From NCBI RefSeq assembly GCF_051014445.1, contig NC_135137.1:25607501-25671500 (forward strand): DNA of 64,000 bases, given 5' to 3'. The notes below the pieces were generated by a model, which had not been told where the DNA came from, made no database searches, and saw only the letters and a program-made list of their open reading frames with translations. This stretch comes from Colletes latitarsis. Its lineage: Eukaryota; Arthropoda; Insecta; Hymenoptera; Colletidae. Positions 46,805 to 56,550 of this stretch are shown here, piece by piece; the first letter of the stretch is position 1, and every line of letters begins with the position of its first letter. The position numbers were made by a program, and so were the translations under genes.

Positions 46805-47270
46805 GAAAGAATAATAATATAAATAATTTCTCTGCTTGCAATCTGTTTCTTTTCCCAGTTAAAATTAACCCTGCTTTTGAGAATATTCTTTTGCATGGTA
46901 CTGACGTGGCCACCATGCAAAATATTCGTTCCACTAATTTATTCATTGCTGGAAATTAAAATTGGTGTTCTTTCCAACAAATTAATGGATCTCCAATTCT
47001 ATTACAATACGTCTTCTTTAAATATTGTTCTATCTCCATTTGAATTATAGTGTCTGGTGTGATAACTTCTAGACTATTTTTTTTAACCCTGTTTTCTAAA
47101 GCAGTCCCTATTGATAATTCATCTGTATCATCTACATCCGGCATTTTCATGTCTGTTTCATTTGCTATTGTATTAATGCTTGTTTTCAATTAACATTTTC
47201 GTAATTTCTTTCTTCATTATATTTAATTTTTTTTGGTGGGGAAAAGGCATTCGTAAATTTTGGGTCTAGA
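46805..47270 (-). pseudogene. hAT transposase C-terminal region
   Basis: The minus-strand translation has LDPKFTNAFSPPKK, then QMEIEQYLKKTYCNRIGDPL, ICWKEHQF, a stop, FPAMNKLVERIFCMVATSVP and CKRIFSKAGLILTGKRNRLQ. This is the hAT dimerisation domain (usual Y-x-x-x-P-x-LxWW-x-x-x-x-xFPxLxxLAxxxLxIPATSxxSERxFSxAG-x-xxxxRxxL). The second Trp of the WW motif is changed (CWKE). One stop at 46956-46958 and a frameshift near 47190 break it. The N-terminal BED finger and catalytic core are not seen. The terminus near 47690 may be the same element's 5' end. Confidence 0.85.
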
Positions 47271-48939
47271 AATATATAAAGTTATACTATTTTATCTTTT
47301 TCTATTTCTTTAAAACAGTCTAATATTTCTAATTGAATCTGAAAAATTTTTTTGTTTTAATTTTTGCAAATACTGATATAAAATAGGGGAAAGAGAATTG
47401 ACTTACATTTTATTTTTAATATTAAATCAAGTAAATTTACATTATACGCAGAAAACGTAGTGTAATTAAAAATTAATATTATATGCAAACTATATTGAAA
47501 TATTTTATAAAAAATAATTCAATTAAGACCAAGAATTGTAATCAAAGAGTAAATTCACGCAAGCACGGTGACATTCAGAACGGAAGAATCACTATCACAG
47601 TCGCAAATAAAGTTAAATCACGAAAGTGATTGTGTTTTTACGATCACTGTGATAAGTAATGGTTAATGATTTTGCGCACCATCTCTAACCACGAATGCCG
47701 TATATACATATAACATAGCACTTATAATAGAAGTGATATGAAAGGAGTCCATTCGACCGCTCGACCACATTATACTGATTTATCAACATATATTCAAACA
47801 ATTAAATTACCGTCTAAAGGTAAGTAAGTTGAAAAATTCAGGGTCAGAAAATCCTACTGTCAGGTTATTTTTGAAGAAAGTTTATCGCTGTTAATTCAAT
47901 ATGTTTTTGATTTTGGAATTTGATTTTGATAATATAATGCGTTGAGCTGATAAAATTATTGGTAGGATTTCGATAATTTCGTTATTTATAGTTATTGAAT
48001 TGTGCTTCGACGTTAGATTTACGATTGTAGTTTTGTTATCTAAGTACTCTTCGGTTAGAAATTTGCAATATTTTATTGCTTTTTGTCTAATATGTGTTGT
48101 ACAGCTCGAGCGTATTCTATTACGATAATTCCATCGACGGATTACAGACTAATAACTTGATTTTTGGATGGAGTGTATAGCGGTTTTGCTGCATTTGTGT
48201 AAGAATATTTTGGTTTTCATTCATTTCTGGTTTGAGGAGCTTAGCCATTGTTTGCTTGTGTGATCCCTGTACTTAGGAACCTCGTCTATATGTATATTAA
48301 CTCTCAACAGCGATTCTGCACAGATTTCCTTAAATCTTTGACTGGGAGAAGCGGGAAAAAGTAGTACAGTAAGGTTCGTTTCACTTTTTCTCACTTCATA
48401 TATTGAAGATAATGAAGTGGGCGAAGGTAGCCATATACAATAAAGATTCTTCATTCATTCGAATTAAAATTCAACACCAAGAGATATTTATACAAAGCGA
48501 TATCGTTGTGCTTCAGAGTCGCCTTTATCTTTTGCCGACGATTGTAGTCGATAACCAAAGAGAAGAACAGCGAGTGAGAACGAATGAGAAAAAAAGTATT
48601 GTCTTTTATATGAATCGTCGCCGGTACCCCATCTGGTATCGTGTTTTAAATGTCGTCTTCCACGCTTCAGTGATTCCAAGGGGAATACCTCCAGTTAGGA
48701 GCGATAGAAATGTTCAACTTACGAATCACATCTGGGCTGACAAAAAAAATTGATTTAATGTTTTATTTATGTTTTGTTTTTATTCCACCACTTATTTCCA
48801 ATAAATGCAATTGTAGTAGCCTTGCTGTATTGAGGAAATGAGTAAGGTAGATAGCAGGAGGAAAAGGAAGGAAAGGAAAAGAAAGTGTTCCAATTCCGGG
48901 TTTACTAGTGAACATATTAGTGAGGCAATTCTAGCAGGC
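47271..48939. other. Unassigned; possible hAT terminus near 47660-47690
   Basis: The reverse complement near 47690 reads TAGAGATGGTGCGCAAAATC, followed by ATCACAGTGATCG, a form typical of hAT ends. 48220-48760 has several overlapping short frames (minus 48221-48454, plus 48403-48753) without recognisable domains. Confidence 0.3.
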
Positions 48940-49516
48940 TGTTGGCTCCCACAAAATTCGCGGAGTCGATTTATGTAGCAAATAGATATTATAATACTAT
49001 TTACAATCACGTTTATTATTAACAAATATATATACAAAAATAACGTGTTAACAAGAATTATAACAATAGTTCGTAAAGTTTTTTGCAAATCTAGTCCTTT
49101 GTAACTGTAACTCTTGTGGCCTATGTATCTGTAACTGTTCCGGTTTGTAACTTGAAACTTACTCTTTGTTCTATTGTAATTTGCTCCGTGATTATATACT
49201 GATTTCAAAAATAGACGATGATTCTATTTGCAAATCAGAAGTTTGCCCACCCCTCGTGGGCCAGTCCTTCCGAGGCTCCAAATCACACTCACTGAGGGTT
49301 GTACGGGGGTCGGTGTCCGCGATCCCAAGGGGCAGCTAAATGGGCCCAAATTATGGTGAAACTAATTAAGTATGCTGAATGGCTTAATGACTTTAGGGTA
49401 CGGAAATTCCTGTTGTCAAAAAAGATACATTTTCCAGATGACCAAATTAAGTAATTTAAGTAATATTGAAAATACATGACGCGTCCTTTAATATAAAATG
49501 TTTAGAATTCCAAACA
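48940..49516 (-). repeat. Solo LTR, copy 1 of a pair
   Basis: Read on the minus strand it starts TGTTTGGAATTC and ends GTGGGAGCCAACA. The flanks are TAGGC (49517-49521) and CAGGC (48935-48939), a 5-bp duplication with one mismatch. It has CAGTATATAATCACG as a TATA region and matches 55162-55716 in inverted orientation through GGGCCCATTTA, CCCCCGTACAACCCTCA and the terminal GGGAGCC. No internal sequence adjoins it. Confidence 0.8.
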
Positions 49517-49570
49517 TAGGCCCTGAATTGGACACCGGGACATTGGATGGTTGGTTGAGGCCCGTATATA

Positions 49571-49604
49571 CAGAGTGATTGGTCACCTTTGGGAAAAATT
49601 TTAA
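49571..49604. mobile_element. Major MITE family, left piece split by piggyBac
   Basis: After TA it reads CAGAGTGATTGGTCACCTTT and GGGAAAAATTTTAA, then is interrupted by the piggyBac at its TTAA. The remainder resumes at 50838. Confidence 0.85.
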
Positions 49605-50833
49605 CCCTTAAGTGGACTCTCAATCCTAATTTAGTTGTTGGGCCCAAGGGGCCACCGCGGCCTCGCGTGTGAATTCATAAAGTCATCTTTCTCTTTCTCT
49701 TACCATGCAATAGATTCTTTAAAATGCCAATTGTTTTATAGTGTAATACGTTTAAAAATACATGAAGATATTAAAAATTTGGAAACTAAAGTACGTGTGA
49801 TGATACTACGACTAATGTCAAGCACAGAGTATACAATGCTTCTTTATTTTAAACAGTCACTACAAATTATTTTTGAATGTTCTTTGCATACATTTTTATT
49901 ACACTTCTGGCAAATTTAAAAGACACGTTTTTTTATTAAACACAAATGACAACTTGAACGTTTCATCCGCTTTTCTTGTAGTTCTGTTGATGGTCCAGAA
50001 ATAGTACTTTCTTCAACAGCACTTAGAGTACGCTTTACTGTTTTACTACGCATATTCTCATATATTTGAAATTGATAGATAAAATTACTAAATAAATTTT
50101 TTATAATTAATCATTCTTTTGATCAACGTGTTGAAAGATCGTTCGCTCACGGATTTTGATGGGCCTAAAATATGTTGTGAAGATATTTTGGACAACTTTT
50201 TTCTATACTTATAATAGGTGATCGAATTCAGTGTAATGATACCGAAAGTTTTTTGCAAATATCTTGGAAACTAAAGTCGATCATTTATTATATGTATTGG
50301 AAATGTTGTACAAAATGTTGTCTTTTGCAACATATTCCAAGCCCGTCAAACTTCGTGAGGAAGCGGTCTTTTGACAAGTACACCATTCTTTCGTTACACA
50401 TATAAAACTTATCCGAAAATGATTTCAATACTATAAAATATAACTCTTTCAGGAAAGCACAGTTAAAATGTCTCGAGATCACACAATTAAAATAGCTCGA
50501 GATCTGAAATTCGACTGCCTTTTCTGGCATCACCTTATGTTTATATTATCTCAGTCCTAATCTGCTTACATTAGAACTCTGTGACGAAAAACAGACCTCG
50601 TTAAGCAAAATGTATCGGGATCACTGCGGTCCCGAAAGTTCAACAACTGAATTATTTTACTTAATGTTGATTTTTACCAAATTGGTAAATAGAAATCAAC
50701 TTTTCTTTAAAGCATTTAAAAAATAATGAACTAGTGGAGGCTTACATAAATTTTCAAATAATTACATTGACACATATTAAAGAATTATTAGTTTAAACTT
50801 GCGGAGGGCCGCAGCGGCCCTAATACTTAAGGG
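49605..50833 (-). mobile_element. piggyBac-type element, internally deleted, nested in the MITE
   Basis: The ends are CCCTTAAGT and ACTTAAGGG, flanked by TTAA (49601-49604) and TTAT (50834-50837, one change from TTAA). Subterminal GC-rich segments (GGGGCCACCGCGGCC and GGGCCGCAGCGGCCC) are similar. Insertion splits the MITE exactly at its TTTTAAT. At 1229 bp it is shorter than an autonomous piggyBac, and only the transposase C-terminus is recognised. Confidence 0.88.
49844..50100 (-). pseudogene. piggyBac transposase C-terminal Cys-rich domain
   Basis: On the minus strand: NLFSNFIYQFQIYENM, then RSKTVKRTLSAVEES, a basic SSCHLCLIKKRVF, a stop, ICQKCNKNVCKEHSK and IICSDCLK with a natural stop at 49844-49846. 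The Cys/His spacing (CxxC, CxxCxxxxC, H, CxxC) matches the C-terminal zinc-binding domain of piggyBac transposases, which helps recognise the element ends. One internal stop interrupts it. Farther upstream (50288-50533) there is an open frame I cannot match with confidence. The DDD core is missing. Confidence 0.85.
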
Positions 50834-50837
50834 TTAT

Positions 50838-50965
50838 CAGGAGATTCTAGAGTCCAAAATAAGATGAAAATCAAGAATACCAATTTGTTGATTGAGGCTT
50901 CGTTAAAAAGTTATTAACGTTTAAAGTTCCACCTATAGAACGGCAATCTATGAACAGCTGCGATT
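50838..50965. mobile_element. Major MITE family, right piece after the piggyBac (class I, truncated)
   Basis: It resumes with GGAGATTCTAGAGTCC, continues through the left TIR into the class I interior (GAACGGCAATCTATGAACAG), then is lost at about 50965. The rest of the MITE is absent. Confidence 0.85.
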
Positions 50966-51543
50966 AGAAACGTTTCGATGACAATAAATCGTCATTTTCA
51001 TGAAAAGTACGTATCTTATTAGACGCGAAGGTGTCAATGCTTCTTACTACACTAATTTCCATAGAACGAATGACAACCCCAAAGTACATTAGTCATTAAT
51101 CGATGCGAAGTAATAGATAGAAGAGGGGCAGGAGAGTCCCGATTCTCGATCTGTTCTTCGATTCTACTCAATCAATTAATTACTTAATAATGTAGGATTT
51201 TTGTAAAGGATTGGAGGAAAATGAACTAATATATTGAACACACCGCTTGCTATACGTCGCAAACATTAATAATAACAAAACTGTAATCGCTTCTTCGTTT
51301 TAAAACCACGCAACTCATGCCTAGCACGCAACCTCCCACTCTCACACGCGATTCAAACTAAACTGAACTGATCATCATTTACTATATCCTTCACTCCTAC
51401 AATAATATATTATCGATATACTTTTACGACATCACAATGTGAAGTATTCAGTCTTTGACACTTTTTGAACATCAAACATCGATTTATTATGCTAGTAACT
51501 AGATTGATTTAAATATACTATTAGTTTCAATCATGAAAATATA
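50966..51543. other. Unassigned sequence
   Basis: No gene or repeat recognised. Confidence 0.3.
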
Positions 51544-51845
51544 CAGGGCATCCCGTAGCATGTGGTACCCACTAGATTCTACATATGAAAACAATAAAAA
51601 ATGTTCATATAAACAAACGTCCTATTCGACCTTGTGTTCGAGTTACGACGAGTTTCTTCTTTAACACACCGTATTTGCTCACTTTCACAACAAATATTCG
51701 AAATGGGCTCCTTGCATCTGAACACGGGCCTGTAGACGTTTTATTTTTGACTGCCTCACCCTTTCTATTTGTCCACGAATTGTTCGAATTTCATGGAAGC
51801 CTTGTACAATTCTTTCGCGTAGCATTCCAACGTTATTAATAGTTC
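51544..51845 (-). pseudogene. Tc1/mariner-type transposase C-terminus (HFEYLL)
   Basis: After TA the terminus reads CAGGGCATCCCGTAGCATGT. On the minus strand 51840-51685 encodes IVQGFHEIRTIRGQIERVRQ, then SKIKRLQARVQMQGAHFEYL, L and a stop. The ending G-x-HFE(H/Y)LL is the same C-terminal signature as at 24070-24180, but the two sequences are otherwise different, so they represent two lineages. The catalytic domain is missing. Confidence 0.65.
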
Positions 51846-52025
51846 ATTCATTAATATCTTTCGAAACAATTAGTAATAAGTTCTGTTAAATTAGTATAAG
51901 TTTCAAACTTCAGCGGGACAGTCGAAAAAAGAGGAGGCTACGTCGAAGAAACCCTGACAAATTGTCTCAAGATGGAGCTGCAACAAATGGCACTTCATTT
52001 TTATCTTCGAATGAGGATGAAAAGT

Positions 52026-52550
52026 AGAGTGGTCGTTATTTTTCGACTTTCAATTACTTTTTGATGCATCCCCCCAAATTGTGACACTTGGTGAAAAAAA
52101 GTTCTGTGCAAAATTTCAGCGAGATTAGACAACAGGAACACGTGCCGCATTTAAATTAGAGTTTTGAAATTTTTATGATTTTGTGTTAGAGTCGGATGCA
52201 CTTGTACCATCTTATACCAAAGTTGTCAACCGATATTTTTTAGTGATATTATAATTCCTTATGTCTAAAACAATAATGTGAGTGTGATTTTCATTGTCAT
52301 ATTTAGAATCCTATACAATGCAGCGTCTGGAGTAGAATGGTATAATACATATGAGGGTGGTATTTTTCGACTTCCAATTTTGTTCGATCTTATCCTCTTA
52401 AATGATGACATTTAGAGAGAAAATAACATGTGCAAAATTTGAGAGTGATTGGAAAACTGGAACTTGTGCCGCATTTGAGTTAAAATTTAAAAATTATAGG
52501 TGATTTCATGTCAATTTAGGACATAATTGGCTATTTTAAAAGTATTAATG
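52026..52550. repeat. Direct repeat pair, with an inverted third copy at 54760-55005
   Basis: 52026-52270 and 52343-52550 share GTGGT(C)...ATTTTTCGACTT, then a GTGCAAAATTT segment and TGCCGCATTTGAGTT. The reverse complement of 54760-55005 follows the first copy (ACACGTGCCGCATTT; ATTGTGACACTTG). Each copy starts with a GGGTGGT-like terminus, probably a MITE family. Confidence 0.6.
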
Positions 52551-52586
52551 AATATTTTTAAATAGAAGTACAATTTCTCGGATATA

Positions 52587-53345
52587 CAGTGCGTATCATA
52601 AATATACCAACCCCTTAAAATGTAAGGAATTTGATCTTTTAGAAATAAATTAAGCTATAATAGCACTTTCTGTTCCTAGATAGTACTGTAAAAATAAATA
52701 TTCAAAAGCAATTCCGTTAATTTATTGTAATTAATGACTTAAATGACGGAAATACTGTTTAATATATGTTTCATAAATATGTCAACTGTAAACAAAACTC
52801 ATTTTATTTTGAATCTTTTATACGAAAAAAAAATTTAATAATTTATTATGTTTCCACTACTACGAATTATATAAAAAAACTCGATTTTGCATACTTACAA
52901 TAAGGTTTTTTATAATACTCTTATCTATATTATTCCAGGCGTCAATAATTGCAAGTTTTAATTCTTGTATGTACATTCGCAAATTTTTGATTATTACAAA
53001 AAATTTGCCTAATTAAAATTTCCCACAAATTTTCAATAGGGTTGACATCAGGGAAACGTGCAGGTCAATTTAAAAGAGGAATATTATTTTTTGCAAACAA
53101 GTTTAACATATGAGTTAATCTATGAATCGCTGCATTATCTTGCATAAAAATTAAATTTTGATCATCGTTTTCTGCCCAAAAGGGTTTTAAATAATTTTCT
53201 AACATATTTGTGTAATCCATGCTGTTCATTTTACTTGAAATAAAAGCTATGGAACTTTTGCCATGAATTGAGGAGCACGCCCAAATCATCATTGACCCAC
53301 CGCCAAATTTGCGTTTAGAGAAGTATTTTACTTCCTTTCGTATAT
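52587..53345 (-). mobile_element. Tc1-like element, 5'-truncated
   Basis: The terminus after TA reads CAGTGCGTATCATAAATATA. The transposase on the minus strand runs from about 53340 to 52850; the N-terminal part and the other end are missing. Sequence beyond 53345 (GC-rich, GCTCGCCACCAGAGGGG) is unrelated. Confidence 0.75.
52850..53345 (-). pseudogene. Tc1-like transposase, catalytic half
   Basis: The minus-strand translation reads KYFSKRKFGGGSMMIWACSS, then MDYTNMLENYLKPFW and NLIFMQDNAAIHRLTHML, followed after a stop by PARFPDVNPIENLWEILIRQ. The second catalytic Asp (MQDN) and the Glu (NPIENLW) are present; the first Asp lies in the missing part. A stop between NIPLLN and PARFP replaces the usual Trp, and later frames carry more stops. 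Similarity to the family begins only near 53340. Confidence 0.85.
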
Positions 53346-53429
53346 CGTGTGGCGTCGCCTTCCATGCTCGCCACCAGAGGGGTCGCGCTCTCACAAGCGC
53401 TCGACCGTTCACTCGGTTGCTATATATAT

Positions 53430-53860
53430 AGGGTGCGGCCAAATATCATGTACTAGCGGGCACAAAGTGATTTCTTATGAAAAAATAAGAACAAAATAGG
53501 GAATAAAATTTTTTCATTTAAAGCTTAGTTTTCGAGAAAATCGAGTTTGACATTTCTATTTGTACGTATGCTGTTACGGCTAAGTTACGGTTCGTCGAGC
53601 ATCGTATAAGGCGTATCGTGTTTATAACCAATGATCTGAGACTTCTTTTAATAGTTATTTGCCTAAGCAGTCAGTTTTCGTTGATCTATCTAACGATGAT
53701 GTGCACGATACGCGTTATACGATTCTTGACGAACCGTAATTTAGCCGTATCAGCATACGTACGGATAGGATTTTCAAACTCGATTTTCTCGAAAACTAAG
53801 CTTTAAATGAAAAAATTTTATTCCATATTTTGTTCTTATTTTTTCATAAGGAACCACCAA
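53430..53860. mobile_element. Palindromic element with about 155-bp arms
   Basis: The left arm about 53468-53622 is inverted in about 53700-53853 with very few changes; landmarks are AAAGCTTAGTTTTCGAGAAA (inverted as TTTCTCGAAAACTAAGCTTT) and TACGTATGCTG. The spacer is about 70 bp. AGGGTGCGGCC lies outside the left arm. The right arm is followed directly by a mariner transposase tail, so it could be a rearranged mariner. Confidence 0.8.
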
Positions 53861-53865
53861 TTCAC

Positions 53866-54138
53866 ACACCCGTTATCGTGATAGTCAAAATCCAGGAGTT
53901 AAAGTTCGAATTGCTCCCTCACGCACCCTATTGGCCAGACTTAGCCTCCTCGGATTATTTTCTTCTTCCAAACTTGAAAAAATGGCTCGGTGGTAAAAGA
54001 TTTTCCAATAATGAAGAGGTGGAGTCTGCGGTTAATGGCTATTTTGAAGAGCTCGGTGGTTCCCACTATAAATAGGGTATCGAAGCTATTGAACACCGTT
54101 GGGAAAAGTGTACCCAGCTAAAAGGAGATTATGTTGAA
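53866..54138 (+). pseudogene. mariner transposase C-terminal fragment
   Basis: It encodes IQELKFELLPHAPYWPDLAS, then SDYFLLPNLKKWLGGKRF, NEEVESAVNGYFEELGGSHY, a stop, and GIEAIEHRWEKCTQLKGDYV. This is the end of the mariner DDE/D domain (usual HPPYSPDLAPSDYHLF...), including the last catalytic Asp in YWPDL, and the C-terminal RW-x-KC-x-x-x-xGxY signature. The earlier catalytic residues are missing. A mariner-type end follows (TCTGAGACCACCCTCG at about 54194-54209) with TA after it. Confidence 0.85.
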
Positions 54139-54209
54139 AAATAAAGATATTTGTTCCCAAATTTCTTGTGTTTCTTTTGTTAGGTCGGATATTTCTGAGA
54201 CCACCCTCG
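54139..54209 (+). repeat. mariner 3' end and terminal inverted repeat
   Basis: TTAGGTCGGATATTTCTGAG, then ACCACCCTCG followed by TA, has the form of a mariner terminal repeat (reverse complement CGAGGGTGGTCTCAGAAATA). The matching left end was not found. Confidence 0.7.
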
Positions 54210-54309
54210 TACATTCGGTTTTAGTTTCCATACATAAAGAAAAGTCACGAATTATGACTCACTCCTTATGTTATATGTGAATTTTAATAATAAATTGAAT
54301 GATAGTATT

Positions 54310-54714
54310 TGTTAACTCCGTAGGTGGTTCGGGGAGTTAATTATGTAACAAATCAATTTCTTGATTTACAAAACAACAATTTATTTAACAATAACAATAA
54401 ATGTTCAAATTTAACAATCAACAAGAGTGGTCCGATTGTAAGATCACTTGTAAGGCGATCTTATTTATGTTCAAATTAAGAAGTCCGATGATATGATTCT
54501 ATTCGCGTCCGATGCGATGTTCAAAATGTCCAAGTTCTGATTTAAGCAATTCTTATGAACGTCCGAATATTCTGAGAATTTGCCATATTCTATTCTGTTC
54601 TAAATTCAATTCTGTTCTGGATTCAATTCTGTTCTAGTTAAAAAATTGTAACTTCCTCAAAAACGGCACTGTTCATTATCGGCTGCAGCGGAAACCCTTC
54701 ACGTGGCGGCAACA
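54310..54714 (-). repeat. Solo LTR, 405 bp
   Basis: Termini TGTT...AACA with a perfect 5-bp target duplication GTATT (54305-54309 and 54715-54719). The AATAAA-like signals near the low-coordinate end suggest minus orientation (reads TGTTGCCGCCACGTG ... GGAGTTAACA). A 17-bp tandem with AATTCAATTCTGTTCT lies at about 54593-54640. There is no internal retrotransposon sequence. Confidence 0.85.
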
Positions 54715-54759
54715 GTATTGGAGATCACACGTAATGTTATTATTTTACACTAAAGGAAT

Positions 54760-55005
54760 TATAATTTCACCAAAAAACATCGGTTAATAAATTTTGAATA
54801 AGACGGTAGAAGTACATTCGATTCTAATGCGAAATCATTATAATTTCAAAACTTCAATTCAAATGCGGCACGTGTTCTAGTTGTCCAATCACGTAAAAAG
54901 GCATAAATGATTTCTTTATCAAGTGTCACAATCTATGGGGGTGCATAAAAAAAAAACTAAAAAAAATTTTGACCCCTGTAGCTAAGAACCACCCTAAGGA
55001 AGAGT
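54760..55005. repeat. Inverted third copy of the 52026 repeat
   Basis: The reverse complement contains GGGTGGTTCTTAGCTACAGG, then ATTGTGACACTTGAT and ACACGTGCCGCATTTGAATT, following 52026-52260 in order. Confidence 0.65.
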
Positions 55006-55099
55006 CATTCTTTATTACTACTTTGTCACTGTACTCGACTGTAGTTGTAGTAGTAGTTTTTCAGATGGTACTTGTACCACGACGACCAGTATTTTTGGG

Positions 55100-56540
55100 G
55101 CAAATCGCTGTTTGCATTAGTGTTGAGAAATACGAATGATCTCATTTGCTTTCAAAATAGTTGGGAATTCCAACAATTTACAGGTCATTTAGTTCACTAT
55201 TACTTAAATTACATATTAACATTACTTATTGACATACCCTACAGCCATTAAGCTCTACTTAATTAGTTTCAAACCCTACTTTGGGCCCATTTACCTGCCC
55301 CTCGGGACTGCGGACGCCCACCCCCGTACAACCCTCAAAGGGTGGGATTTCGAGTGCCGGGAGGACTGACCCACGAGGGATGGGCAAGCATTTGATTGGT
55401 TAATAGAATCTCCGCCTAATTTGACATCAGTATATAATTACGTTACAAGTTACAATCAGGATTTCAAGTTACACAAGAACATTTAACAGTTACAAGTTAC
55501 ACGAGAACCTTTACAAGTGACATCCAGAGCAGAACCAAGTTAAGAACAGAACACTTACGAGTTAGAACAGAACAGTTACAGTTACACAAGGACATTGAAA
55601 TGTTAATTGTTAACACCTGTATATATATTGTTAATAAATTTAAAGTATTTATAATTAGGTATTGGACTTATCTATTACTAAATAACTCGGCTCCACGAAT
55701 CTGGTGGGAGCCTACAATAGTGTTGCAAGTAATTTAAAGTTGCCACGATTACTTTTAGCATAGAGAACAATGAATATTTTCGCCTTTACTTTCAGAGTAG
55801 TATCGCGTATAAGAACTAATTCTGGATTGCATTAGTGTTGCGAAATAGCAATATTATCGGATTGCAAATATAATGAATCACTGATCACGTTTGTTTTGAT
55901 GTAGAGGTGCGACAAATAGAACGCCGCATATATGACACTTCTATTTGTTCCAGCATCACGAGGCATCTGGAACGGCTGTATTCATTAGTAAAATTAGCGT
56001 TATGCATTATTTAATATACGATTTGATTAGTATCGCGAAATATGAATATTAATCGTGTTTGCTTCTATGATAGCGTTTCGACTACAAATATGAATATATC
56101 ATAATTACTGAAAATTACGAAAATATTTTTAGAGTTTTCTTTCAGAATAGTATGGCGGACAAGAACTGATAGCAGTTTGCTATTAGCGTTGTAAAGTACG
56201 AATTATTCACGTTTCTTTGCCTAGGTAAAGTTGCAAACAGTTTGCATTAACTGTATAGTTCGATTTAAGGTTGCGAATGATTTTTCGCGTTTGCTTCTCA
56301 AGGTAGTGGTTAGAAATTAAGAAGCTGCTGAATTAGTTTGACGAGTTTTGATTCTCCACAGCCTGAGATGGCTGCACTGGATCATTATAGATTGCGTTGC
56401 GTATTATTTAATACGAATACACATGATTTTATTCGTGTTCCGAATAACGATGCGCTCTACATGACTGCTCTCGGAAGGTTTTGCATTTTGTATTTTATAA
56501 ATTAGTGTTGCGATGTGTTCCACTTACGGTTTCTTTTGAA
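55100..56540. repeat. Degenerate repeat array around GCATTAGTGTTGCGAAATAC
   Basis: Variants of the motif GCATTAGTGTTGCGAAATA with a following ...CGTTTGCTTT occur near 55111, 55717, 55850, 56028, 56187, 56250 and 56503. A longer block, TTTCAGAGTAGTATCGCG and AAGAACT, recurs about 353 bp apart (55793 and 56146). Units are strongly diverged. The solo LTR 55162-55716 interrupts it. Confidence 0.55.
55162..55716 (+). repeat. Solo LTR, copy 2 of a pair
   Basis: It starts TGGGAATTCCAAC, ends GGTGGGAGCCTACA, and is flanked by a perfect 5-bp duplication ATAGT (55157-55161 and 55717-55721). A TATA region CAGTATATAATTACG and a terminal AATAAATTTAAAG are present. It matches the LTR at 48940-49516 in inverted orientation. 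It inserted into the degenerate repeat array that surrounds it. Confidence 0.85.
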
Positions 56541-56550
56541 TGTATTACAG

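Noticed and set aside
48792..49208. 138-codon minus-strand frame with hydrophobic segments
   Set aside because: Most of it lies inside the solo LTR 48940-49516; the hydrophobic part comes from AT-rich LTR sequence.
55100..56540. CRISPR-like array
   Set aside because: Motif copies are strongly diverged and irregularly spaced, and the window is clearly eukaryotic.
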